DNA from: Hymenobacter amundsenii
GTDB lineage: Bacteria > Bacteroidota > Bacteroidia > Cytophagales > Hymenobacteraceae
Direction of reading: 5' to 3'
NCBI RefSeq assembly: GCF_002204745.1
Contig: NZ_NIRR01000003.1
Coordinates: forward strand, 124,001 to 188,000
Length of the DNA stretch: 64,000 bases
Shown here: piece by piece, positions 1-7,658 of the stretch
Position numbering within the stretch: position 1 is the first letter of the stretch
How the letters are laid out: each line of letters starts with the position of its first letter
Program-made: the position numbers and the translations under genes
The notes under the pieces: model-generated
Seen by the model: the letters and a program-made list of their open reading frames with translations, nothing else
The model's database searches: none
Told to the model about the DNA's origin: nothing

Positions 1-204
1 ACCAGCACCAAGCTCCAGGGCTTCATCGTGAGCGACTACTTGAGCCGATGGCCCGAGGGCGTGAAGCAGCTCGGCGAGTGGTACGGCCAGGGTAAGCTGC
101 AGTTCGAGGAAACCGTCACCGACGGCTTCGAACAGATTCCAGCCGCTTTCCTGGGCCTGTTCCAGGGCGACAACACCGGCAAGGCCGTGGTGAAGGTGGC
201 CTAA
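1..204 (+). CDS. NADP-dependent oxidoreductase (MDR/CurA-like), C-terminal fragment
   Basis: The reading frame is open from the first base and stops with TAA at 202-204, leaving about 67 C-terminal residues. The peptide has the order FIVSDY, a conserved WYGQGKL stretch, then VTDGFEQIPAAFLGLF and GKAVVKV. This is the usual ending of medium-chain NADP-dependent quinone or enone reductases of the CurA type. These cytosolic enzymes reduce activated double bonds. Only 47 bp separate it from the monooxygenase gene behind it, so cotranscription is likely. The start lies outside the window. The family call rests on the tail alone. Confidence 0.7.
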   Translation, partial: TSTKLQGFIVSDYLSRWPEGVKQLGEWYGQGKLQFEETVTDGFEQIPAAFLGLFQGDNTGKAVVKVA

Positions 205-251
205 CGGCTTGCCTTTTTCGATCCAGCCCCAGGACTTCTTTTCCAACTACT

Positions 252-569
252 ATGTCTGCTTCCCCCTCAACTATCGTTTGCATTGCCGCCGAGTGGCGCG
301 TGCAGCCCGGCCACGAGGCCGAGGTACTGCGCCTGATGCAACAGGCTGCCGCCACCGTACGCCGCCTGGAGCCCGGCAACCTCGTGTACACCGTGCACGT
401 CGACCCCACCGATGCTACCCACCTATTCATGTATGAGCAGTACGCCGATGCCGAGGCGCTGCAGGCCCACATCGACTCCGACCACTTCCAGCAAATTGTA
501 GTGGGCCAGATTGTGCCCGTACTAGCCGAACGCACCGTTTCGCGCTACTCGCTGGCCGGTACGCTGTAG
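252..569 (+). CDS. Antibiotic biosynthesis monooxygenase (ABM) domain protein
   Basis: This 105-residue protein is a single ABM ferredoxin-like domain of usual length. Visible marks are the opening beta strand with CIAAEWRVQPGHEAEVL, the central EPGNLVYTVHVDP and the closing segment YADAEALQAHIDSDHFQ. Relatives such as YgiN are quinol monooxygenases or cofactor-free oxygenases, usually dimeric and cytosolic; the substrate here cannot be read from sequence. The gene sits 47 bp behind an oxidoreductase and 46 bp before a DJ-1 family gene, which suggests a small redox or electrophile-response operon (inference). Confidence 0.85.
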   Translation: MSASPSTIVCIAAEWRVQPGHEAEVLRLMQQAAATVRRLEPGNLVYTVHVDPTDATHLFMYEQYADAEALQAHIDSDHFQQIVVGQIVPVLAERTVSRYSLAGTL

Positions 570-615
570 TATTCCGCTTACCGTTCTCTTTTCCTTACCC
601 TAAAATACGCTTCCC

Positions 616-1296
616 ATGAAAATTCTAATGGTGCTCACCTCGCACGATAAACTTGGCAACACCGGCGAAAAAACCGGTTTCTGGCTCGAAGAATTTGCTG
701 CTCCCTATTACGTATTCAAAGATGCAGGTGCGACGCTGACCGTGGCCTCGCCCAAAGGCGGCCAGCCGCCCCTCGACCCCAAAAGCGACGCCGCCGACGC
801 CCAGACCGACGCCACCAAGCGCTTCAAGGCCGACGACGAGGCCCAGAAGGTGCTGGCTTCGACCGTGAAGCTCGACTCGGTTTCGGGGGCTGATTACGAC
901 GCCGTATTTTACCCCGGCGGCCACGGCCCGCTCTGGGATTTGGCCGAAGACAAGAAGTCGATTGAGCTGATTGAAACCATGTACGCTGCCGGCAAGCCCG
1001 TAGCGGCCGTCTGCCACGCCCCTGGTGTATTGCGCCATACCAAGGCCGCCAACGGTGAGCCGCTGGTGAAAGGCAAATCGGTGGCTGGGTTCACGAACTC
1101 CGAAGAGGAAGCCGTGCAGCTGACCAACGTGGTGCCCTTCCTGGTGGAAGACATGCTGAAAGAAAACGGCGGCGACTACTCTAAGGGTGCCGACTGGGCC
1201 CCGTACGTGACCCAGGCCGGTAACCTCATCACGGGCCAGAACCCCGCCTCCTCGGAGCCGGCGGCCGAAGCCCTGCTGAAGATGCTTAAGAAGTAA
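616..1296 (+). CDS. DJ-1/PfpI family protein (type 1 glutamine amidotransferase-like)
   Basis: A 226-residue cytosolic protein of the DJ-1/PfpI superfamily, in the Hsp31-like group that acts as glyoxalase III, deglycase or chaperone. The nucleophile elbow AVCHAPG places the reactive Cys at 133 and the adjacent His at 134. An acidic pair, Glu25-Glu26, lies in FWLEEFAAPY, matching the group's partner acid. FYPGGHGPLWDL around 98-109 forms the oxyanion side of the pocket. It is the last gene of the three-gene cluster at the window start and is followed by a strong terminator. Detoxification of dicarbonyls is a reasonable role but is inferred. Confidence 0.9.
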   Translation: MKILMVLTSHDKLGNTGEKTGFWLEEFAAPYYVFKDAGATLTVASPKGGQPPLDPKSDAADAQTDATKRFKADDEAQKVLASTVKLDSVSGADYDAVFYPGGHGPLWDLAEDKKSIELIETMYAAGKPVAAVCHAPGVLRHTKAANGEPLVKGKSVAGFTNSEEEAVQLTNVVPFLVEDMLKENGGDYSKGADWAPYVTQAGNLITGQNPASSEPAAEALLKMLKK

Positions 1297-1319
1297 GCCG
1301 CTTCCCTTGCAACCGTTTA

Positions 1320-1361
1320 ACGGCCCCACCTACTCCTACCGGAGTAGGTGGGGCCGTTTTT
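1320..1361 (+). terminator. Intrinsic terminator after the DJ-1 gene
   Basis: A 17-bp perfect stem (arms 1320-1336 and 1341-1357) with a four-base loop (TACC) is followed by a T run. It closes the redox cluster. Confidence 0.85.
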
Positions 1362-1441
1362 CGTGGTGGCCTCGTGCTGATGCCGCGGCATAACTGCGCA
1401 CATCTTTCTATATTTCCCCCGCATACCCGTTTTTCTGAGCT

Positions 1442-1672
1442 ATGAGTAAGATTCTGGAAGAAATTGACCAGGCGCTGGCCACCTTCGACTCCAGCCTCGG
1501 CCGCCCTGTTGCCATCGAGCTGGGCGAACGGAAATATACCCAGTTGGTGCTCGACGTGGCCCATCGCTACGAGGGCGACGGCCTGACCCACAACACCGGC
1601 CGTCCCCTGGCCTACAAGGGCCTCGAAATCCTGCGCGACGACACCCACCGCGACCGGGTGCGGGTGATTTAG
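1442..1672 (+). CDS. Small conserved hypothetical protein
   Basis: A 76-residue soluble protein that I cannot assign to a named family. It begins MSKILEEIDQAL, is mixed alpha/beta in character and ends in a basic RDDTHRDRVRVI segment. Codon use matches the surrounding genes. It stands alone between a terminator and a 59-nt palindrome that starts two bases after its stop codon. No signal peptide or membrane segment is visible. No function is proposed. Confidence 0.6.
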   Translation: MSKILEEIDQALATFDSSLGRPVAIELGERKYTQLVLDVAHRYEGDGLTHNTGRPLAYKGLEILRDDTHRDRVRVI

Positions 1673-1673
1673 T

Positions 1674-1732
1674 GGTGAGAAGTAAGAAAAGCCCGTCATG
1701 CTGAGCATGACGGGCTTTTCTTACTTCTCACC
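1674..1732. repeat. 59-nt perfect palindrome, probable terminator
   Basis: Two 29-nt arms are perfect reverse complements around one central base. The outer part reads GGTGAGAAGTAAGAAAAG and the centre is CGTCATGCTGAGCATGACG. The centre is the same core as the dispersed GTCATGCTGAGC repeats elsewhere in the window. The A and T tracts in the arms would let it terminate in either direction. Confidence 0.8.
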
Positions 1733-1752
1733 ATTTCACCGCCCCAACGCCG

Positions 1753-1760
1753 TACCTTTG
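1753..1760 (+). promoter_or_regulatory. Bacteroidota -7 box TACCTTTG before the first ABC-F gene
   Basis: It fits the TAnnTTTG consensus of the Bacteroidota primary sigma factor. The ATG follows after only four bases, so the transcript would be leaderless or nearly so. Confidence 0.6.
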
Positions 1761-1764
1761 CGGC

Positions 1765-3687
1765 ATGAATCTCCTCTCTGCCGAAAATCTTTCGAAGAAT
1801 TATACCGACCGGTGGCTGTTTAAAGACCTGAACTTCGGGCTGCTCCAGGGCCAGCGCGTAGCTTTCGTGGGCATCAACGGCACCGGCAAAACCACCCTCA
1901 TGCGCATTCTGGCGGGCCTCGAAGCTCCCGACACCGGTCTGGTGAGCGTGCGCAAGGGCATCCGCGTGACCTACCTGGGCCAGCAGCCGGTCTTCGATGA
2001 GAGCCTGAGCGTGGAAGAAACCATCTTCGCCAGCCAGAACGACACGCTCAAGGCCATCAAGGAGTATGAGCACGTCGTGAATGACCCCGACCACAAATCC
2101 GACGATTTGCAGCGGGTGCTGGAGCGCATGGACTCGCTTAACGCCTGGGACTACGAGGCCCAGGTGCAGCAGATTCTGAGCCGCCTCGGTATTTTGGGGG
2201 AGCTGCTGACGCGCAACGTGAGCCAGCTTTCGGGCGGGCAGCGCAAGCGCGTGGCCCTGGCCCGGGTACTGATTGAGGAGCCCGATGTGCTGCTACTCGA
2301 CGAACCGACCAACCACCTCGACCTAGCCACCATCGAGTGGCTCGAAAACCGCCTTTCATCGCCCAGCCTCACGCTGCTCATGGTGACCCACGACCGGTAC
2401 TTTCTGGACAGCGTGGCCAACGAAATTGTGGAGCTCGATAAGGGCCAGATGTACCGCTACCAGGGCAACTACGCCTATTTCGTGGAGAAAAAGGCCGACC
2501 GGGAGATGCGCGAAGCCACCGAGGTAGAAAAGGCCCGTCAGCTGTTTAAAAAGGAGCTCGATTGGATGCGCCGCATGCCCCAGGCCCGCGGTACCAAGCA
2601 GAAAGCCCGCATCGACGCCTTCTATATCACGAAGGAAAAGGCCAGCACCAACCTGAGCAAGCAGAACGTGGAGCTGAGCGTGAAAACTACCCGCCAGGGC
2701 GGTAAAATCATCGAAGCCAGCCACCTCAACAAGCAGTTCGGCGACAACGTGGTGCTCGACGATTTCAGCTACGTGTTTAAGAAGAAGGACCGCATCGGGC
2801 TGGTGGGCCCCAACGGCGCGGGCAAATCCACGTTGCTCAACATGCTCACGGGCAAGCTCGCCCCCGATTCCGGCACCATCGAGGTGGGCCAGACCACCGT
2901 ATTCGGCTATTATACCCAGACGGAGCTCGAATTCGACCCCACCCAGCGCGTGATTGACATCGTGAAGGAAGTGGCCGAAGTGGTAGAGCTGGCCAACGGC
3001 GACGTGCTCACGGCCAGCCAATTCCTGAGCTTATTCCTGTTCCCGCCGGCCCAGCAGTACACGCTGGTAAACAAGCTCAGCGGGGGCGAGAAGCGCCGCT
3101 TACAGCTGCTGCGGGTGCTCATCAAGAACCCCAACTTCCTGATTCTTGACGAGCCTACCAACGACCTCGACCTGGGCACGCTCAACATTCTGGAAGACTT
3201 CCTGCTCCACTTCGGCGGCTGCCTGCTCATCGTGAGTCACGACCGGTACTTCCTCGATCAGCTGGCCGAGCACCTGTTCGTGCTCGAACCGGGCGGGGCC
3301 GTGCTCAACTTCCCCGGCAACTACACCGATTACCGCGAGTACCTGGCCGAGCGCGAAACTGAAGCCGCGCTGGTAGAAGAGGAAAAAGCGGCCAAAACGG
3401 CCCGCGCCGCCGCCAAAGTGGAGGCAGCCAAGCCCGCGCCAGTCGTAGCGCCCGCGCCCGCCGCCGCTCCCAAGCGTCGGGCCTCTTACGCCGAGAAGAA
3501 AGAGTACGAGCAGTTGGAAAAGGAGCTGGCCGCTCTCGAAGCCGAGAAGCAGGAGGTTACGGCTAAGCTCAACGGCGGCAGCGGCAGCGCCGACGAGTTT
3601 GCCGCCTGGGGTGCCCGCCTCGGGAGTCTCAGCCAAGAGCTGGAAACCAAGGAGCTCCGCTGGCTGGAACTGGCCGAGCTGGTATAA
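1765..3687 (+). CDS. ABC-F family ATPase, Uup-like
   Basis: This 640-residue protein has two ABC ATPase domains in one chain and no membrane segments, the layout of ABC-F translation factors. Domain 1 has Walker A GINGTGKT at 36-43, signature LSGGQ at 155-159 and Walker B LLLDEP ending near 181. Domain 2 has GPNGAGKS, LSGGEKR and ILDEPTND. Between the domains lies the charged helical linker that inserts into the ribosomal E site in known members. After an Ala/Pro-rich hinge the C-terminus forms a coiled coil (KKEYEQLEKELAALEAEK), typical of Uup. The role is nucleotide-dependent action on ribosomes. It is a single-gene unit with its own promoter box and a hairpin behind it. Confidence 0.92.
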   Translation: MNLLSAENLSKNYTDRWLFKDLNFGLLQGQRVAFVGINGTGKTTLMRILAGLEAPDTGLVSVRKGIRVTYLGQQPVFDESLSVEETIFASQNDTLKAIKEYEHVVNDPDHKSDDLQRVLERMDSLNAWDYEAQVQQILSRLGILGELLTRNVSQLSGGQRKRVALARVLIEEPDVLLLDEPTNHLDLATIEWLENRLSSPSLTLLMVTHDRYFLDSVANEIVELDKGQMYRYQGNYAYFVEKKADREMREATEVEKARQLFKKELDWMRRMPQARGTKQKARIDAFYITKEKASTNLSKQNVELSVKTTRQGGKIIEASHLNKQFGDNVVLDDFSYVFKKKDRIGLVGPNGAGKSTLLNMLTGKLAPDSGTIEVGQTTVFGYYTQTELEFDPTQRVIDIVKEVAEVVELANGDVLTASQFLSLFLFPPAQQYTLVNKLSGGEKRRLQLLRVLIKNPNFLILDEPTNDLDLGTLNILEDFLLHFGGCLLIVSHDRYFLDQLAEHLFVLEPGGAVLNFPGNYTDYREYLAERETEAALVEEEKAAKTARAAAKVEAAKPAPVVAPAPAAAPKRRASYAEKKEYEQLEKELAALEAEKQEVTAKLNGGSGSADEFAAWGARLGSLSQELETKELRWLELAELV

Positions 3688-3720
3688 GTTTATAAGTTGG
3701 CGAAAAATAACAAGCCAGAA

Positions 3721-3760
3721 GAGCCCGCCCCGCTGCAATAACCCGTAGCTTGGCGGGCTC
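3721..3760. terminator. Hairpin between ABC-F and DUF2911 genes
   Basis: Nine-base arms GAGCCCGCC (3721-3729) and GGCGGGCTC (3752-3760) enclose a 22-nt loop. No long T run follows, so termination is plausible but not strong. Confidence 0.45.
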
Positions 3761-3847
3761 TCGTATTTGCAAGCACGACTGCGAGCCGGTAAACAATTCG
3801 CTGGCCGCCGTACTTATTCGCCATTATTCACCTTCGCTCCACTCCCC

Positions 3848-4366
3848 ATGAAAAATATGCCCGCTTTCCGCCTGCTGCTGCTGGTTCTCTGCTTCCTAGC
3901 CGCCACCCAAACATTCGCCCAGGATAAAAAGGCCCCGGCCAGCCCGCCCGCCACGGCGACCGGCAAAATTGGCAAGGCTACCGCAACAGTAGTCTACAGC
4001 AGCCCTGCCGTGAAGGGCCGCCCTATCTGGGGCCAGCTCGTGCCCTACGGCCAGGTGTGGCGCTCGGGAGCCAACGAGGCCACCACCATCACCTTCGACC
4101 AGCCCGTAACGGTGGAGGGCCAGCCCCTGGCCGCCGGCACCTACAGCCTGTTCACCATCCCTACTGAAAAGCAGTGGACGATGATTTTCAATAAAACGGC
4201 CAAGCAGTGGGGCGCTTTCAAATACGACGACAAGCAGGACGCCCTGCGCGTAACCGTAACGCCCCAGAAAGCCATTACCCCCGCCGAGCGGCTGATGTAC
4301 GACGTAACGCCCACGGGCCTGACACTGCGCTGGGAAAACATGCGGGTACCCGTCGCCATCAAGTAA
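3848..4366 (+). CDS. DUF2911 domain secreted protein
   Basis: The start at 3848 is chosen because it gives a clean Sec signal peptide: a Lys, then a Leu-rich core, and a cut after TFAQ near residue 24. The upstream in-frame ATG has no such sequence. The mature protein of roughly 150 residues contains the DUF2911 marks: VYSSPAVKGRPIWG, PYGQVWRSGANEAT, LAAGTYSLFTIP and WTMIFNKTAKQWGAF. The family is frequent in Bacteroidota and its biochemical function is unknown; the fold is predicted to be all beta. It is monocistronic and converges on a lipoprotein gene across a symmetrical terminator. Confidence 0.88.
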   Translation: MKNMPAFRLLLLVLCFLAATQTFAQDKKAPASPPATATGKIGKATATVVYSSPAVKGRPIWGQLVPYGQVWRSGANEATTITFDQPVTVEGQPLAAGTYSLFTIPTEKQWTMIFNKTAKQWGAFKYDDKQDALRVTVTPQKAITPAERLMYDVTPTGLTLRWENMRVPVAIK

Positions 4367-4385
4367 AGGCCGGGCTTTCCATCAC

Positions 4386-4425
4386 GCCAAAGTGCCCTTG
4401 CCATAGCCGGCAAGGGCACTTTGGC
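4386..4425. terminator. Bidirectional terminator between convergent genes
   Basis: Seventeen-base arms 4386-4402 and 4409-4425 are perfect complements around a six-base loop. It serves the DUF2911 gene on the plus strand and the lipoprotein gene on the minus strand. Confidence 0.8.
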
Positions 4426-4427
4426 AT

Positions 4428-5195
4428 TTAGTTGAGTTTTATTTTTCTTAGTTCCTGGCTGAAGTCGAATTGCACCGGGCGCTCATCGAAGAAGAGCACG
4501 AAGCGCAGCTGCCGGGCCGCGTCTAGGCGGGGGAAGTACACGAGGCCCACCACCTGGTCGCCGGGTTGCAGGGTGGCCGGGCGAAGCAGGGCGTGGGCCT
4601 GCTCGGTTACGGTGGCGTGCAGGGCATAGGCCGCGTCGGCGTGGTCGGCCCGTTGGTTGTCGAAGTAAATACCGTCGTTTTGGTGGCGGGCATCGCGCTC
4701 GGCTACCTGGGCGGCAGTTTCCTTTTTTTTGATGCTCGAAATATCCTCGGCTATGTTGGTGGCCAGGGTCAGCAGCTCAAAAAAACTTACTTTATCGGCC
4801 TTGACTGCCTCTTGGTCGCGGCGGGCGGCCAAGGCAGCGAGGTGAGCTTCCGGGTCGCGGGCCGGGCGAGGGCCGGGCGCAAAAGCCGGCACTACTGAAG
4901 CGGAGGGCATTGCACTATCCGGCAAGGGCAGGTAGTAGAAATTAGCCGGATCCACGGTTACCGGGTAGTCGGCGGCATTGCTAAACTCGGCCTGGAATAC
5001 CAACTCCTCGGCCTCGGCCCGCACAAATTGGAAACGCACATATACGCTGTTGGGGTGGCTGACGAGGCTGACGGCTCGGCCGCCGCCCCAGCCGGCTGGT
5101 AGCACGCTCAGTACCCGGGTGGGCCCGCAGGCTGTGAGTAACAACGAAGCCACAGCGGCTAGCGCCCAAGCAGCAACAGGTCGGAATAGAGCCAT
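4428..5195 (-). CDS. Hypothetical lipoprotein
   Basis: A 255-residue protein that starts with a hydrophobic signal ending in the lipobox LLTAC, so the Cys near residue 23 should be lipidated and the protein anchored in the envelope. The mature part has no family mark I recognise. It contains a beta-rich first half (VYVRFQFVRAEAEELVFQAEF), a charged helical middle with a Lys cluster (SSIKKKETAAQ) and a final beta part with VVGLVYFPRLDAARQL. The order suggests a DUF4352-like or similar beta-sandwich lipoprotein, but that is a guess. Confidence 0.7.
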   Translation of the reverse strand: MALFRPVAAWALAAVASLLLTACGPTRVLSVLPAGWGGGRAVSLVSHPNSVYVRFQFVRAEAEELVFQAEFSNAADYPVTVDPANFYYLPLPDSAMPSASVVPAFAPGPRPARDPEAHLAALAARRDQEAVKADKVSFFELLTLATNIAEDISSIKKKETAAQVAERDARHQNDGIYFDNQRADHADAAYALHATVTEQAHALLRPATLQPGDQVVGLVYFPRLDAARQLRFVLFFDERPVQFDFSQELRKIKLN

Positions 5196-5294
5196 CGATA
5201 ACGCTAAAGAAGAGTAGGGACAAATAAACCAAATGCCCCGATAACCGGCGCGACGCTATATAGTGGTTCTGTTCAATAATAAGACCACTTTTGG

Positions 5295-5642
5295 CTATCC
5301 TAGCTCCGGCGGCAGCGCGGCACTGCCGTCGACGGCCACCGGCAGCGGCCACGTCCGGCGCACGGCCGCCAACGGCACCGGCCCAAACAAGTGCGGAAAG
5401 TAGGCCTGCCGACCCGCCGCCCACTCCCGCTCCACCCGTACGCCGGCCGCGACCAATGCCGTTTCATCAAGCTCCAGTAGCAGCGCCCCGGGGCTGTTGG
5501 GGTAGTAGAGCCGGGCCGTTTCGAGCACCTGGGCCAGTTCTGAGGCATGAATAAAGCCTTCGGCAGCCAAGTCGGCGCTAACGAAAAACCCGATTTTTTG
5601 GGCGTGTTGCCAATCTTCGGGCCGGCTAATGCGGTAGAGCAT
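5295..5642 (-). CDS. DUF952 domain protein
   Basis: The start at 5642 (MLYRISRPEDW) is preferred over an upstream one because it matches the family opening. The 115-residue product has the DUF952 marks: W in PEDWQHAQ, then FIHASELAQVLETA, LLLELDE, and FPHLFGPVPLAAVRR. The family is small, cytosolic and of unproven function; its fold is related to ADP-ribosyltransferase-like and glutathione S-transferase-associated domains. It stands alone on the minus strand. Confidence 0.88.
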   Translation of the reverse strand: MLYRISRPEDWQHAQKIGFFVSADLAAEGFIHASELAQVLETARLYYPNSPGALLLELDETALVAAGVRVEREWAAGRQAYFPHLFGPVPLAAVRRTWPLPVAVDGSAALPPELG

Positions 5643-5792
5643 GACGAATAGGGAGATTAAGAATTGCGGAGTGCCGTTACGGCTGTAGCGCGAACTGCAA
5701 AACAGCAAAGCAGCACCTTGGCGCTACAAAAAATGGGAGCCGACGACCACAGCCGCCAGCTCCCATTATTAAGTCTCAATTTTTATCTGGCT

Positions 5793-6179
5793 TTAGGCTT
5801 TCCACACATCCTGCTGCACGGCTTTGCCCACCGTGAGGATGAGGCGAACGGGGTTGGGGGCCAGCGTCAGGCGGGCTTCCTTGCCCGAGTACTTCTCCGA
5901 ATCGATCCAAACGCCTTCCTTGGGGCCGGGCTTGCCGCTGGTGGTGGCGGGCAGGTAGGCGGTGGGCAGCAGCACGTCGGTGTCGGAGCTGAGCTCGTCG
6001 TGGACTTTTTCGAGGGCCGTTTCCAGGAACGTGCCGTACTCATCGTTGAAATCGTCTTCGAGGTCGTGGAGTTCTTCCTCCACATCATCGTAGCGGGCAT
6101 CATCGTAGGTGAGCGTGTGCAGCTCGGCTTTCTTGTCGATGAGGGCCACGAGGGCGCGGTTCAGCTCTTCCGAATTCAT
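5793..6179 (-). CDS. Conserved hypothetical acidic protein
   Basis: A 128-residue soluble protein. The N-terminal half is helical and strongly acidic (YDDVEEELHDLEDDFNDEYG near 45-64). The C-terminal half is a probable beta domain with LPTAYLPAT, GVWIDSEKY and RLTLAPNPVRLILTVG. I recognise it only as a recurrent hypothetical of Bacteroidota, without assigned function. A TACCTTTG box lies 26 bp before the ATG, supporting expression as a single gene. Confidence 0.7.
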   Translation of the reverse strand: MNSEELNRALVALIDKKAELHTLTYDDARYDDVEEELHDLEDDFNDEYGTFLETALEKVHDELSSDTDVLLPTAYLPATTSGKPGPKEGVWIDSEKYSGKEARLTLAPNPVRLILTVGKAVQQDVWKA

Positions 6180-6205
6180 AAGGCTAAAAGCAATAGGTGG
6201 AGCCC

Positions 6206-6213
6206 CAAAGGTA
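6206..6213 (-). promoter_or_regulatory. -7 box TACCTTTG for the acidic hypothetical protein
   Basis: On the minus strand the box ends 26 bases before the ATG at 6179. Confidence 0.55.
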
Positions 6214-6398
6214 GCAGGTGGTTCTTAGTTGTTGGTTTTTAGGACTAGCTTTTTGGTTTTTGGCCGGTGCTTTTTAGCCATCTTGCCGTATTACAACCCT
6301 ATACCATCGGCTGGCCTATTGGCCCGTTCCGGCTGGTAGGCAAGCATCCAAAAGCAAAAACCAGTATTTTTACCCTTCCCACTTAATTCGCCACTCCT

Positions 6399-7532
6399 AT
6401 GCAAACCATGACCTCCCCGGCCGTTCAGGCCCATCCCGCCCACGACTTTCTGCCCCTCAACGGCACCGATTACCTTGAATTCTACGTGGGCAACGCCAAG
6501 CAGTCGGCCTACTTTTACCAGGCCGCGTTCGGCTTCGAGCTGGTGGCCTACGCCGGCCCCGAAACCGGCGTCCGCGACCGGGCCTCCTACGTGCTCCAGC
6601 AGAACAAAATCCGGCTGGTGCTCACGACTTCTCTCCTCCCCGATTCCGATATCACGCGCCACGTGGCCCAGCACGGCGACGGCGTGAAGGTGATGGCGCT
6701 GTGGGTGGACGACGCCCGCAAATCGTTCGAAGAAACCACCAAGCGCGGCGCCAAAGTGGCTTTCGAGCCCTACACCATCGAGGACGAAAACGGCTCGGTA
6801 ACGCTGGCTGGCATCTACACCTACGGCGAAACCATCCATACCTTCGTGGAGCGCAGCAACTACTCCGGGCCATTTCTGCCGGGCTTCGTGGCGCGCACCA
6901 GCGCTGTGCCCCAGGGCAACCCCGTAGGCCTGGAGGTGGTCGACCACTGCGTGGGCAACGTAGGCTGGGGCGAGATGAACCAGTGGGTGAAGTTTTACGA
7001 GGATGTGCTAGGCTTCAAGCTGCTCATTACGTTCGACGACGACGACATCTCGACCGAGTATTCGGCCCTGATGAGTAAGGTGGTCAGCAACGGGAACGGC
7101 TTCGTGAAATTCCCCATCAACGAGCCCGCCGAAGGCAAAAAGAAGAGCCAGATTGAGGAGTACCTCGACTTCTACCACGGCCCCGGCGTACAGCACATGG
7201 CTCTGCTCACCAACGATATCCGCACCACTGTAACCGAGCTGCGCCGCCGCGGCGTAGAGTTCCTCAACGTACCGGCCACCTACTACGACGACCTCCTAGA
7301 GCGCGTGGGCCACATCGACGAGGACCTCGACAGCGTCCGCGCCCTGAACCTGCTCATCGACCGCGACGAGGAAGGCTACCTGCTCCAGATTTTCACCAAG
7401 CCCGTCGAGGACCGGCCCACCGTGTTCTACGAAATCATCCAGCGCAAAGGCGCCAAGAGCTTCGGCAAAGGCAACTTCAAGGCGCTGTTCGAAGCCATTG
7501 AGCGCGAGCAGGGCTTGCGGGGTAACCTGTAA
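6399..7532 (+). CDS. hppD: 4-hydroxyphenylpyruvate dioxygenase
   Basis: The enzyme converts 4-hydroxyphenylpyruvate to homogentisate in tyrosine breakdown, using non-haem iron in the cytosol. The 377-residue chain has two vicinal-oxygen-chelate domains. The three iron ligands are visible: His183 in VVDHCVGN, His266 in GPGVQHMAL and Glu345 in TVFYEIIQRKG. The C-terminal lid KGNFKALFEAIEREQ is intact. An ATG three codons later would also serve as start. Homogentisate dioxygenase and fumarylacetoacetase are not in the window, so the rest of the pathway must be elsewhere. A 40-bp hairpin lies directly behind the stop. Confidence 0.96.
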   Translation: MQTMTSPAVQAHPAHDFLPLNGTDYLEFYVGNAKQSAYFYQAAFGFELVAYAGPETGVRDRASYVLQQNKIRLVLTTSLLPDSDITRHVAQHGDGVKVMALWVDDARKSFEETTKRGAKVAFEPYTIEDENGSVTLAGIYTYGETIHTFVERSNYSGPFLPGFVARTSAVPQGNPVGLEVVDHCVGNVGWGEMNQWVKFYEDVLGFKLLITFDDDDISTEYSALMSKVVSNGNGFVKFPINEPAEGKKKSQIEEYLDFYHGPGVQHMALLTNDIRTTVTELRRRGVEFLNVPATYYDDLLERVGHIDEDLDSVRALNLLIDRDEEGYLLQIFTKPVEDRPTVFYEIIQRKGAKSFGKGNFKALFEAIEREQGLRGNL

Positions 7533-7536
7533 TTTA

Positions 7537-7625
7537 AGGAGTGAGAGTTGAGACATAAGAAGTGAGATGGACGACCACTAAAGCAGGTCGTCCATCTCAC
7601 TTCTTATGTCTCAACTCTCACTCCT
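7537..7625. repeat. Large perfect inverted repeat, 40-nt arms
   Basis: Arms 7537-7576 and 7586-7625 are perfect complements around a nine-base loop. The arms are built from GTGAGA-like units. It begins four bases after the hppD stop and ends 33 bases before the next start. It can act as a terminator, but the stem is far longer than termination needs. Confidence 0.85.
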
Positions 7626-7658
7626 GACTTCTCACTTCTCCTATCTCACTTCTATACA

